Shown piece by piece: positions 35,194 to 44,058 of a stretch of DNA of 64,000 nt (within the stretch, counting starts at the first letter, position 1; every line of letters starts with the position of its first letter). The notes under the pieces are model-generated. The model did no database searches. It worked only from the letters and a program-made list of their open reading frames with translations, and was not told where the DNA came from. Source of the DNA: Pedobacter ginsengisoli (GTDB lineage Bacteria; Bacteroidota; Bacteroidia; Sphingobacteriales; Sphingobacteriaceae); NCBI RefSeq assembly GCF_002736205.1, contig NZ_CP024091.1:1984001-2048000 (forward strand). The letters are read 5' to 3'. Made by a program: the position numbers and the translations under genes.

Positions 35194-35579
35194 TATAAAA
35201 GCACTAGCTGTTTGTGCAGCTTATTAAGTGTTTCCATTGCATCTTTACAAAATCCGGGATGTACTTTTGATGATTGCACAACAGTACTACGCGTAGCCGT
35301 AAGCCACCTGAAGCGCGAAGCGGCATCCAATTTGCCAATTGGGCCACTATCCTTTTCGCCCGCACAGATGCGCTCAAAAGCAATCAGATTTGCTTTTAAA
35401 ACATCGCAGTCCAGATCTGCTTTAAAAACTTCCAATCTGCTTTCATCTAAAGAGATCAGCGCTCTTAAAAACTTTTGTTTTGCACAATACACAACCACAC
35501 CCACATTAATGAATTCTTCGCGTTCAACCCTTGGAACCACACGAATAACTGCGTACTCAAATAAGTGACTCTCTTGCAT
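35193..35579 (-). CDS. DUF3037 domain protein
   Basis: The 128-residue cytoplasmic protein matches my memory of DUF3037: EYAVIRVVPRVEREEFINVGVVVYC (about residues 9-33), then the LISLDESRLEVF strand/helix and SRFRWLTATRSTVVQSS. No catalytic motif is recognisable. The family is usually found next to a HipA-like kinase gene, as it is here: the start lies 23 bases inside the end of the HipA-like gene, and the stop overlaps the start of the helicase gene by one base. Such tight coupling suggests made-to-order stoichiometry, perhaps a partner or antidote of the kinase; that is inference. Confidence 0.88.
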   Translation of the reverse strand: MQESHLFEYAVIRVVPRVEREEFINVGVVVYCAKQKFLRALISLDESRLEVFKADLDCDVLKANLIAFERICAGEKDSGPIGKLDAASRFRWLTATRSTVVQSSKVHPGFCKDAMETLNKLHKQLVLL

Positions 35580-36354
35580 TTTGTGCTTCTTTTACAAAAA
35601 CTTCTGAATTGGCAACTCTCGAAATCAGGAACTGACGATAAACCTGTCTGCCTTCTTCGGCGGTTTCCTGGCCCGACTCATCTGTAAGCCACTCTTCCGG
35701 AATCAATGATACAATTGATGTGATCAGTTCATCAGTTAAAATAGCTTTAAACGCTGTATCAACTTCGTTAAGCTCACTTGCCCGAGGCAGCAATACATGA
35801 TCTTTAACCAGCGCGAAAGGCCTTATAGCCTGCTCTTGCCAGTTTTGCATAGAATGATGGAAGTATAATGATGCGCCATGATCTATAAGCCACAATTCTT
35901 TATGCCAGATCAGCATATTGGTATTGCGCGCGGTACGGTCCATGTTGGTTAATAAACAATCTAACCACACAATTTGCGAGGCCAGCCTGGCATCAACAAC
36001 GGTAACCGTAGGATCGAATGTTATTGCTCCTGAAAGATAATGTAAGGCTAAATTTAAACCTACACTGGCTTTAAGCAGATCCTGAATCTCCTCGTCTGGT
36101 TCGGTGCGTCCAAAGGCTTCGTCCAGATTTGCAAAAACTATTTCGGGCACTTTAAATCCAAGTGCCCTGGCAATTTCGCCTCCAATAATTTCTGCAATAA
36201 GGGCTTTTACACCCTGTCCGGCGCCCCGAAACTTTAGTACATATAGGAATTCATCGTCGGCCTCTGCAATGGCAGGCATAGAGCCTCCCTCGCGCAAAGG
36301 GGTAACATATCGAATTACATTAACAGTCCTCAATTGAGGATGGATTTTATTCAT
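35557..36354 (-). CDS. HipA-family kinase-like protein
   Basis: The 265-residue protein has the C-lobe features of HipA-type kinases: VWLDCLLTNMDRTARNTNML (about residues 128-147) with the DRxxxN catalytic loop, and the DFG-equivalent LWLIDHGASLYF (about 152-163). The N-lobe strand FLYVLKFRGAGQGVKALIAEIIGGEIAR has the ATP-binding lysine. It is shorter than classical HipA (about 440 residues) and has no HipB-like antitoxin gene beside it. Instead a DUF3037 gene overlaps its end by 23 bases, with an SF1 helicase next. The first-gene position, 9 bases after the GH20 stop on the same strand, allows read-through from the GH20 promoter, but a private promoter is more likely. HipA kinases phosphorylate tRNA synthetases or other proteins; the target here is unknown. 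Confidence 0.85.
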   Translation of the reverse strand: MNKIHPQLRTVNVIRYVTPLREGGSMPAIAEADDEFLYVLKFRGAGQGVKALIAEIIGGEIARALGFKVPEIVFANLDEAFGRTEPDEEIQDLLKASVGLNLALHYLSGAITFDPTVTVVDARLASQIVWLDCLLTNMDRTARNTNMLIWHKELWLIDHGASLYFHHSMQNWQEQAIRPFALVKDHVLLPRASELNEVDTAFKAILTDELITSIVSLIPEEWLTDESGQETAEEGRQVYRQFLISRVANSEVFVKEAQNARESLI

Positions 36355-36363
36355 GCCACGAAA

Positions 36364-38598
36364 TTACTGTTTTTTAATAAAAACAGCACCATTCGAATCA
36401 TTGTCAACATCGCCCCTTACCACAGCCTTTAAGGTAAAGGCTGCTCCTGTCTCGTAAGCATCAACTTTAAATTTATACTGATTGTTTTCCTGACTTGATC
36501 CTGTATAGCCATCATGAACGTCTTCTGCTATTTTAACGCCATTTTTATAAAGCTCTACAGATTTGATTTCTAAACGCGAGTGTCCTTCTGTGTACCAGAA
36601 TGAAAGCACATACTCTCCGTTTTCATTGATCTTTCCGGTAGCATTCATTTCTAATGTACCAAAGTCTTTTCCTTTTATTGCTGATGGTTTCCACTCTGCA
36701 ACCAAGGCACCGTACTTTTTAAACTTGTCGTATTTTTCAGGGAAATAAAGCGGTAACGAATACTGGTTACGGTTTACTACTGTAATTGCACTAAAATCGG
36801 AAAGTTTAGGTACGGTTACGGCTTGTGTATAAACCGGCGAATATACATTGGCGCGGGTACCATCAGTAGTATATCTGATCTGTGCACCCTCTACGTCGCT
36901 TTCCAGTTTTATAGTAAAGCCATTTGCCCCTTTTTCGTTACTGATCAATTTAGGCAAAGGCACACGATAGCCAAAACCTGCATTGTCGTAGCGTTTGTAA
37001 TGGGTTCTTATTCTTTTTTCGAAATCTGGCCATGCTTGTTTTTCATGGGCTGTCCAGCATACCTCTGCTAAAGCCGACATCCTTGGGAAGGTTAAATATT
37101 CAAAATATTTTTCAGAGCGATCTTCGTTAATTGGGGCAATTTCCTGTAGTACTGTACCATGAATAAACTGGTCTGACCATAGTGTAGCTTCTGCTCCTAA
37201 TATTTGCGGGCGGTATTTGGGGTCTAAACCTTCTAACATCGGGTTTAGCTGATAAGCTTTTTCTAAAGAAATTGGCTGCAACCATGTTGCCGCTTTTACC
37301 TCGCCAGGTATGTTACTTTCTGCAACGTCGAAATAGCAATACCCTGTTAGTGCCATTACTGAATAGTGACCGGCTTCTGATGCTTTAAAAGCTTTTTTCT
37401 GATCGTGCCAGATCATACCAACGGCTTTGTCCTTTAAACCATCTTCTATAATCTCATCCCAGCCTACAATGGTTTTACCGTATCCTTTTACCATTTTCTG
37501 GATGCGCTGGTTAAAGTAAACCTGCATTTCTTTTTCGGTTTTAACACCTAGCTCCTGCTTTCTTTTTTGGCAATGCGGGCAGGTTTTCCAGCGGTCGTAC
37601 TGTGCCTCATCTCCACCTATGTGAATGTATTTGGAAGGGAACAAAGCGAAGGTTTCTTTAAATACATCGGCCAGAAAATCAAAAGTAGACTCTTTACCTA
37701 CGCAATAAATTTCTTTACTGATAGAGTGTTGCGTTTGAACTGTGTATTGTTCGCCGGTACAGCACAAATCAGGATAAGCAGCTATTGAAGCCAAAGCATG
37801 GGCAGGCACTTCAATTTCCGGAATAACATCTACATTTCTGGCAGTAGCATAGGCTACTATTTCTTTAATATCTTCTTGAGTATAGTAGCCGCCGGTACGT
37901 TCTGCACCCTCGCCTCGCCATGCGCCTACTGATGTAAGTTTTGGGTATTTTTTAATTTCCAAACGCCATCCGGCATCATCGGTAAGGTGGAAATGTAAAA
38001 CGTTCATTTTATACATTGCCATCATATCGATAAATTTAAGCACGAAGTGCTTTCCGAAGAAATAACGGGCAACATCGAGCATCATCCCGCGCCACTCATA
38101 TGATGGGGCATCAGCAATCTCAGCACCTTTAATTTTCCAGATGGTTTTTCTTTGAAGTTGTTTGTTGTAAATTTCTGCAGGCAGCATTTGCAATAACGTT
38201 TGGGCACCATAAAAAACGCCGGCAGGACTTGTACCTTCAATTGTGATTACATCGTTTTTAACGCTTAGTTTATAGCTTTCTTTGTTTAGGGCATCGGTTT
38301 TGGCCATTGGGGCTCCACCTTTGCTTACCTTTAGCACGATTATGTTTTTTACTGCTTTTTTCTGGTCTGTAACTTCAAAGTTGAAGCCTGTTGCAGGTGA
38401 TAAAGCCGAATAAAGCAGCTCTGCCTGTTGCTTTAAACCTTTCTCGTAATATATTTTTGTTTGACTGTTAAGGGTAAATGAGGCTCCGTTTTCTTTAATA
38501 CTTGCCGGAAGCGGTATAATATTGAGCTGGGCATACATAGGCAAAGCGCTTATTAGCAATACGCCAAGCATCACCCATTTTGTTAATCTGGTTTTCAT
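36364..38598 (-). CDS. Beta-N-acetylhexosaminidase, GH20
   Basis: I start at the ATG at 38596-38598, which begins MKTRLTKWVMLGVLLISALPMYAQ, a signal peptide; a longer frame to 38685 adds 29 unneeded residues. The 744-residue enzyme has a GH20b domain (about 25-150) and a GH20 TIM barrel: YEWRGMMLDVARYFFGKHFVLKFIDMMAMYKMN, LHFHLTDDAGWRLEIKKYP, and the catalytic Asp-Glu pair in YIHIGGDEAQYDRW (about residue 325). A C-terminal CHB_HEX_C/Fn3-assoc domain follows (IRYTTDGTRANVYSPVY), then a beta-sandwich. It releases terminal GlcNAc or GalNAc. Two LacI-type operators lie 131-165 bases upstream, linking it to the 16.6 kb regulator. Confidence 0.95.
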   Translation of the reverse strand: MKTRLTKWVMLGVLLISALPMYAQLNIIPLPASIKENGASFTLNSQTKIYYEKGLKQQAELLYSALSPATGFNFEVTDQKKAVKNIIVLKVSKGGAPMAKTDALNKESYKLSVKNDVITIEGTSPAGVFYGAQTLLQMLPAEIYNKQLQRKTIWKIKGAEIADAPSYEWRGMMLDVARYFFGKHFVLKFIDMMAMYKMNVLHFHLTDDAGWRLEIKKYPKLTSVGAWRGEGAERTGGYYTQEDIKEIVAYATARNVDVIPEIEVPAHALASIAAYPDLCCTGEQYTVQTQHSISKEIYCVGKESTFDFLADVFKETFALFPSKYIHIGGDEAQYDRWKTCPHCQKRKQELGVKTEKEMQVYFNQRIQKMVKGYGKTIVGWDEIIEDGLKDKAVGMIWHDQKKAFKASEAGHYSVMALTGYCYFDVAESNIPGEVKAATWLQPISLEKAYQLNPMLEGLDPKYRPQILGAEATLWSDQFIHGTVLQEIAPINEDRSEKYFEYLTFPRMSALAEVCWTAHEKQAWPDFEKRIRTHYKRYDNAGFGYRVPLPKLISNEKGANGFTIKLESDVEGAQIRYTTDGTRANVYSPVYTQAVTVPKLSDFSAITVVNRNQYSLPLYFPEKYDKFKKYGALVAEWKPSAIKGKDFGTLEMNATGKINENGEYVLSFWYTEGHSRLEIKSVELYKNGVKIAEDVHDGYTGSSQENNQYKFKVDAYETGAAFTLKAVVRGDVDNDSNGAVFIKKQ

Positions 38599-38728
38599 GG
38601 TAATATTTAGTTTTGGTTGTGTGTTTAGGTTCTTAACTTCAGGAACAAAGTTTTTACTTTGATCCCTTAACACAATGTTAATCAATTATTTTAAGAGAAA
38701 ATAATAAGGATTTTAGAGAAAAGGGGAA

Positions 38729-38762
38729 ACAAACGGTTGCATGGATTGATGCAAACGTTTGC
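38729..38762. promoter_or_regulatory. Tandem LacI-type operators before GH20
   Basis: ACAAACGGTTGC (38729-38740, ten of twelve matches) and the perfect GCAAACGTTTGC (38751-38762) are 22 bases apart centre to centre, two helix turns, so both dimers would bind the same face of the DNA. The perfect copy is identical to 16538-16549. Confidence 0.72.
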
Positions 38763-38775
38763 GCAAAAAGTAAAT

Positions 38776-38809
38776 AAAAAAGAGGATGTTAAATAACATC
38801 CTCTTTTTT
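38776..38809 (-). terminator. Terminator of the small lipoprotein gene
   Basis: A 15-pair stem (38776-38790 with 38795-38809) around AAAT, with an A-run on one side and a T-run on the other. It lies 31 bases after the stop of the lipoprotein gene; read on the minus strand it ends in a U-run. It keeps that transcript out of the GH20 promoter region. Confidence 0.85.
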
Positions 38810-38840
38810 ACATTTTTTTAGCGTTCGTGCCAATGACAAA

Positions 38841-39308
38841 CTATTTACAATCTTTAAAAGTGGCCGCCTGCGCACGCAGAGCCGAAATATATGGTTTCAT
38901 TTCATTTGGCTCCCTGCCATATTCAAAAGTAACCTTATGTTTCTTATCTCCATATTCTATTTCAACCCACTCAGCACCACCATCAGCACAATCAGGGCAG
39001 CCATAAACTTCCTTTAACTGATTAAAAACACTCAAATCAATGCTATCGGCAAGTTTAGACCAATCAGCTTCTGAGATAGTTCCGGTGCATACTTTTGGAA
39101 CAGCATTTGGCTTGTTTTCGTACCTTTTATATTCCAGTTTTCCACTGGAAATAAAAAGCTGGTTATTGCAATAACCTACACACATGCCAAATGAAGTACC
39201 GTAACTAACTTTTAATTTATTCTCGTCTGTTTTTTTGCAACTGCTAAACACCGCAGCTACTGCCATAAGGCAAAAAAGCATGACTAGTTTTAATGGTTTG
39301 GTTCTCAT
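38841..39308 (-). CDS. Hypothetical lipoprotein (DUF6438-like)
   Basis: The 155-residue protein has a lipoprotein signal, MRTKPLKLVMLFCLMAVAAVFSSCKK (lipobox SSC). The mature part contains GTSFGMCVGYCNNQLFISSGKLEYKRYEN, then LADSIDLSVFNQLKEVYGCPDCADGGAEWVEIEYGDKKHKVTFEYG. Four cysteines (two near the start, two in GCPDCADGG) could form disulfides. The layout (a C/G-rich opening, one strand pair, an exposed D-G-A-E-W patch) resembles DUF6438, but I hold that loosely. It would be anchored in a periplasm-facing or surface membrane leaflet. It is a single gene with its own terminator. Confidence 0.75.
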   Translation of the reverse strand: MRTKPLKLVMLFCLMAVAAVFSSCKKTDENKLKVSYGTSFGMCVGYCNNQLFISSGKLEYKRYENKPNAVPKVCTGTISEADWSKLADSIDLSVFNQLKEVYGCPDCADGGAEWVEIEYGDKKHKVTFEYGREPNEMKPYISALRAQAATFKDCK

Positions 39309-39375
39309 AATTATCTAATTAGTTTTAATAACCTATACCAATATTTACAAGCAAACGCTACACCATTAAAAAAAT

Positions 39376-40569
39376 TTAAACCAATCCGGGAACAGCAACC
39401 ATCTCGTCAGTATCTTTTGTATAATCGATACCATCAACATCAAAGCCAAACAGGTTTAAGAAATCTCTTTTATAACCAGCCAGATCGCCAATTGTAGGAA
39501 GTGATTCTTCGGTAGCTTCAGCCCAAAGTGCTGCAACTTTATCTTGCACATCACTATCCATTTCCCAATCATCTACACGGATTCTGCCCTGCTCATCAGT
39601 AGCAATACCGTCTTTACTGTATAAACGATCGGCAAATAAGCGTTGCATCTGCTCTATACATCCTTCGTGCGTACCTTTTTCTTTCATTATTTTATAAAGC
39701 AACGAAATGTATAAAGGTATAACTGGGATTGCAGAACTTGCCTGGGTAACCAATGCTTTGTTTACAGAAACAAATGCTTTTCCGTTAATGTCTTTAAGCT
39801 TATCGGAAATGGCAAAAGCAGTAGCTTCCAAATGATCTTTTGCTCTGCCGATAGTTCCTTTACGGTAAACCGCTTCAGTAACCGCAGGGCCTATATATGA
39901 ATAAGCAACAGTGATGGCCTCTGGAGCCAGTAAATTTGCAGCTTTTAATTCGTCGATCCACATTCCCCAATCTTCGCCGCCCATAACGGCAACAGTATTT
40001 TCTATTTCCTCTTCGTTTGCAGGTGCAATAGATACTTCAGAAACTACTCCGGTATGGAAATCAACAGTTTTATTAGTAAATGTATTTTCGCCAATTGGTT
40101 TTAAAACCGAATTGTGCGTTACACCTGTTATTGGATGCACTCTTTTTGGAGAAGCCAGACTGTAAACAACAAGATCAATTTGCCCTAAATCAGCTTTGAT
40201 CAGGTCAATCACTTTTTGCTTAATTTCAGTTGAAAAAGCATCACCATTTACACTTTTAGCATATAAACCAGCCTTTTGAGCCTGATCTTCGAATGCAGCA
40301 GAGTTATACCATCCCGGCGAAGCCGTTTTACCTGGTGCAGGTGGTTTTTCAAAATAAACGCCAACAGTGGCTGCGCCAGATCCAAATGCGCTTGTTATTC
40401 TTGATGCTAATCCAAATCCTGTAGAGGCTCCAATTACGAGAACCCTTTTAGGCCCGTCAATTTCGCCTTTTGACTTTACATAATTGATCTGGTTTATTAC
40501 ATTTTGCTCGCATCCTTTTGGATGTGCCGTAAGGCAAATAAAACCGCGCATTCTAGGTTCTATAATCAT
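39376..40569 (-). CDS. fabV: Trans-2-enoyl-ACP/CoA reductase FabV
   Basis: The 397-residue protein is a FabV-type enoyl reductase, longer than FabI as expected. It begins MIIEPRMRGFICLTAHPKGC, then the NAD-binding segment VLVIGASTGFGLASRITSAFG (about residues 43-63) with the acidic-ended strand VGVYFEKPP. IDLVVYSLASPKR comes next, and the catalytic Tyr-x8-Lys is visible as YRKGTIGRAK (about 235-244). It reduces enoyl-ACP (or crotonyl-CoA) with NADH in the last step of fatty-acid elongation. FabV enzymes are known to tolerate triclosan. The gene lies 28 bases after idi on the same strand, a plausible pair. Confidence 0.97.
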   Translation of the reverse strand: MIIEPRMRGFICLTAHPKGCEQNVINQINYVKSKGEIDGPKRVLVIGASTGFGLASRITSAFGSGAATVGVYFEKPPAPGKTASPGWYNSAAFEDQAQKAGLYAKSVNGDAFSTEIKQKVIDLIKADLGQIDLVVYSLASPKRVHPITGVTHNSVLKPIGENTFTNKTVDFHTGVVSEVSIAPANEEEIENTVAVMGGEDWGMWIDELKAANLLAPEAITVAYSYIGPAVTEAVYRKGTIGRAKDHLEATAFAISDKLKDINGKAFVSVNKALVTQASSAIPVIPLYISLLYKIMKEKGTHEGCIEQMQRLFADRLYSKDGIATDEQGRIRVDDWEMDSDVQDKVAALWAEATEESLPTIGDLAGYKRDFLNLFGFDVDGIDYTKDTDEMVAVPGLV

Positions 40570-40597
40570 ATTTATATTTTTCGTTTGAGTGGCAATA

Positions 40598-41152
40598 TTA
40601 AGGTTTTTTAAAAAGATATCTGTTATAATATTCTATTATCCTGTTAAAGCATATCTTAAGCCATTCGGTATACAGCTCGGGTCTGGCTTTTATATCCTCT
40701 TCCAGCATTGTCATATTTATATATTTGAATTCAGATACTTCCTGGGCATTTGGATGGGGCTCCTGGTTGCTTATGCCAAAAAAAACATGGTCGTATTCAT
40801 TCTCCGAAAGGCCGCTTGCAAGTTCAGCATGATAGGTAAAGTTAAAACCATATTCAAGGTTGCATTCCATCCCCATCTCTTCATTTAATCTTCGGTGGGC
40901 TGCTTCAAGTGTTTCTTCTCCCAATCTGGGATGACTGCAACATGTATTGGTCCATTTACCTCCAGAGTGGTATTTATCGTCGGCCCTTCTTTGTAAAAGC
41001 AACTCGCCATTCGTATTAAATATAAAAACGGAAAATGCACGATGAAGCTTTCCTGCCAAATGGGCTTCCATTTTTGGCATTGTTCCAATTACATTATCAT
41101 GCTCATCAACAAGTATTACGCTTTCTTCATCCACTGGTTTCTCTGTCATCAT
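40598..41152 (-). CDS. idi: Isopentenyl-diphosphate delta-isomerase, type 1
   Basis: The 184-residue protein is a Nudix-fold IPP isomerase. It has VILVDEHDNVIGTMPKMEAHLAGKLHRAFSVFIF (about residues 13-46), the catalytic cysteine in WTNTCCSHPRLGEET (about 67-81), the Nudix-like helix EAAHRRLNEEMGM and the conserved glutamates in ENEYDHVFFG. It interconverts isopentenyl and dimethylallyl diphosphate. Type 1 in a Bacteroidota genome fits use of the MEP-derived pool for quinone and carotenoid synthesis. Two adjacent in-frame ATGs (41150-41152, 41147-41149) make the start ambiguous by one codon. Confidence 0.95.
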   Translation of the reverse strand: MMTEKPVDEESVILVDEHDNVIGTMPKMEAHLAGKLHRAFSVFIFNTNGELLLQRRADDKYHSGGKWTNTCCSHPRLGEETLEAAHRRLNEEMGMECNLEYGFNFTYHAELASGLSENEYDHVFFGISNQEPHPNAQEVSEFKYINMTMLEEDIKARPELYTEWLKICFNRIIEYYNRYLFKKP

Positions 41153-41275
41153 TATAATTTTTGTCTGCTTTTAAACTTCCTAAAGTTGTTAAACAGAACT
41201 GTACAAAATCGAATCCGAATGCAAAAATGATATAAATGTTTTGATATGAGTAAAAGAACATGCATTTTTATTTAC

Positions 41276-44058
41276 ATGAAACAGAAATTGTTAACGCTTA
41301 TTTCGCTTGTATTACTTTGTTATTTTCCATTTACAACGTACGCCAATGAAATTTTAACAACAGGTACCTTAACTTGTGAATATGCAAATAATCCGCTGGG
41401 TGTTCAATCTAAAGCTCCCAGATTAGGCTGGATCATAAATGCCGAGCAAAGAAACACGCAACAAATTGCATGGCAAATACTGGTTGCTGATAACCAGGCT
41501 ACTCTTGATAAAAACATTGGGAATATCTGGGATTCTAAGAAGGTTACCTCTAATCAATCCATCCAAATTGCCTATAAAGGAAAGGTTTTGGAACCTGCAA
41601 AAGTCTACTACTGGAAAGTAAAAGTATGGGACAACCACGGAAATGTTTCAGTATGGAGCAAGCCTGCTATGTGGCAAATGGGTTTATTGAACAGCAGCGA
41701 CTGGATTGGGGCTAAGTGGATTGGCTATGAGGAATTACCTGCTGCTGAACGTATTGTACCTGCAATACATTTAAGGGGTAACTTTACTCCGAAAAACGAT
41801 ATACTCCCTCTGTTTAGAAGAAACTTTTCTATTAAAGGAAAACTTAAAAGTGCAACTGCATTTATCTCGGGATTAGGCCATTTTGACCTTAGCGTTAACG
41901 GATCGAAAGTTAGCGACCATATATTGGATGCCGGATGGACTGAATATGATAAGCATGCGCTGTACGTAACTTTTGATTTAACAGATCAGCTAAAAAAAGG
42001 CGAAAATACCATAGGTGTTATGCTGGGCAATGGTTTCTATTTTATACCAAGAGATGATCGATACAGAAAGCTAACAGGTGCTTATGGATTTCCTAAGTTA
42101 ATTTGCCGTATTCTGCTTGAGTATAGTGATGGTAGTAAAGAGAACATTGTGAGTGATGAGCGCTGGAAAACTTCTCCATCTCCAATAACCTATACCAGTA
42201 TTTATGGCGGCGAGGATTACAATGCAAACCTTGAACAAAAAGACTGGGATAAACCTGTATTTGATGATGCGAAATGGAAGAATGCAATAATTGTACAGGG
42301 TTCGCCCGTTTTAAACTCGCAAACCGCAGAGCCGGTAAGGATATTTGAGAACTTTACACCAATCAAAATATCAAGTCCTAAGCCCGGCATATGGGTTTAC
42401 GATATGGGTCAAAATGCTTCTGCAATTCCGGCAATAGAAGTAAATGGTAAAAAAGGTGCGGTATTACGGATTACTCCTGCTGAACTGCTAAATCCTGATG
42501 GAACTGTAAACCAATCTGCCTCGGGCGTGCCACATTATTACGATTATACCTTGAAAGGAGTAGGTAACGAGAAATGGCAGCCACGTTTTACTTATTATGG
42601 TTTTAGATATGTGCAGGTTGAAGGGGCTGTTCCTGAAAAAGAAGAAAACCCTAACAATTTACCTGTATTAACTTCCTTAAAAAGTCTTCATCTTAGAAAT
42701 TCAGCTGAGAACATTGGCAGTTTCAATTGTTCAAATGAGCTGTTCAACAAAACATTTAAACTTATAGATTGGGCAATTAAAAGCAATATGGTAAGTGTTT
42801 TTACAGATTGTCCGCATCGCGAAAAATTAGGCTGGCTAGAAGAAGCGCACCTGATGGGAGGCTCAGTTCAATACAATTATAATATTGCCTCGCTTTGCAG
42901 GAAAATAGTTAAAGATATGATGGCAGCCCAGACCAAGGAAGGCTTAATCCCTGATATTGCTCCGGAATATACTCATTTTGATGGCGGTTTTAGAGATTCT
43001 CCGGAATGGGGAAGCAGTGGTGTAATAGTGCCATGGTATACTTACAAATGGTACGGAGATAAGGATGTGCTTGAAGAAAGCTACCCAATGATGCAGAAAT
43101 ATGTTGCTTACTTAAGCTCAAAAGCAACCAATCATATGCTTGATCATGGTTTGGGAGATTGGTATGATATAGGGCCAAATTCGCCGGGCGAAGCTCAGCT
43201 CACTCCCAAAAAGCTTACTGCAACTGCCATTTACTACTATGATATTGACATTATTACTAAAGTTGCCAGGTTGTTGGGTAAAACTGAGGATGCAAAAAAG
43301 TATGAAAAACTAGCTTTACAAGTGAAAAATGCTTTTAACGCAACTTTTTTTGACAAAGAAACCAAACGATATTCTACTGGGAGCCAAACTGCCTACGCCA
43401 TGGCCCTTTATATGAATCTTGTTGAACCTGAATATATAGAGGCTGTAGTAGCTAATCTGGTTAATGAAATTAAAGGTAGAAACAACAGCCTTACAGCAGG
43501 CGATATTGGTTACCGGTATGTTCTAAAAGTGTTGGATGATGCAGGACGTTCGGACATAATTTACGACATGAACAGCAAATCTGATGTGCCGGGTTATGGC
43601 TGGCAGCTTGAACATGGGGCAACTGCACTTACAGAATCGTGGCAGGCTTATGGTTTTGTATCAAACAATCATTTTATGCTGGGCCATTTAATGGAATGGC
43701 AATATAGTGGCCTAGGGGCATAAAGGCGGAAAATGATGCTATTGCTTTTGATAAGCTTGAAATAAAACCGGAACAGGTAGGCAATATAACACATGCACAG
43801 GCCAGCTATAAAACTCCTTACGGGAAAGTTGTTTCGGCATGGAACAAAACTGCAAACAGCTTTGAACTTAGAGTTGATATTCCGGTAAATTCTAAAGCAA
43901 CTATCTATATTCCAGCTACTCAAAGTGCTGCTCTTTATGAAGGAGTAACCCCTATCAAAGATTTGAAAGAGGTTACTTTTAAAGGTTTTAAAAATGGTTT
44001 AGCAGTTTTACAGGTCGGCTCGGGCAGTTACAATTTTAAGGCTGTAACTAATCCTTAG
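41276..44058 (+). pseudogene. Alpha-L-rhamnosidase GH78, interrupted by a one-base frameshift
   Basis: From the ATG at 41276 (signal peptide MKQKLLTLISLVLLCYFPF...YAN) a GH78 enzyme is read for about 815 residues: N-terminal sandwich LTCEYANNPLGVQSKAPRLGW, rhamnosidase N-domain WIGAKWIGYE...FRRNFSIKGKLKSATAFISGLGHF, the (alpha/alpha)6 barrel with FTDCPHREKLGWLEEAHLMG, and YDIGPNSPGEAQLT. The frame then meets TAA at 43721-43723, right after LMEWQYSGLGA. In another frame the missing end continues at once (GIKAENDAIAFDKLEIKPEQ...) to a TAG at 44056-44058, giving the C-terminal domain. Adding one G in the CTAGGGGCATAA run restores GLGGIKAEND. Either the gene is newly inactivated or a base was miscalled. 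Confidence 0.88.

Noticed and set aside
39351..39362. LacI-type half-site GCAAACGCTACA near fabV and the lipoprotein gene
   Set aside because: Only one half matches, and neither neighbouring gene has a sugar-related role.
43669..43923. Minus-strand frame over the GH78 frameshift site
   Set aside because: Antisense to the clearly homologous C-terminal end of the rhamnosidase.
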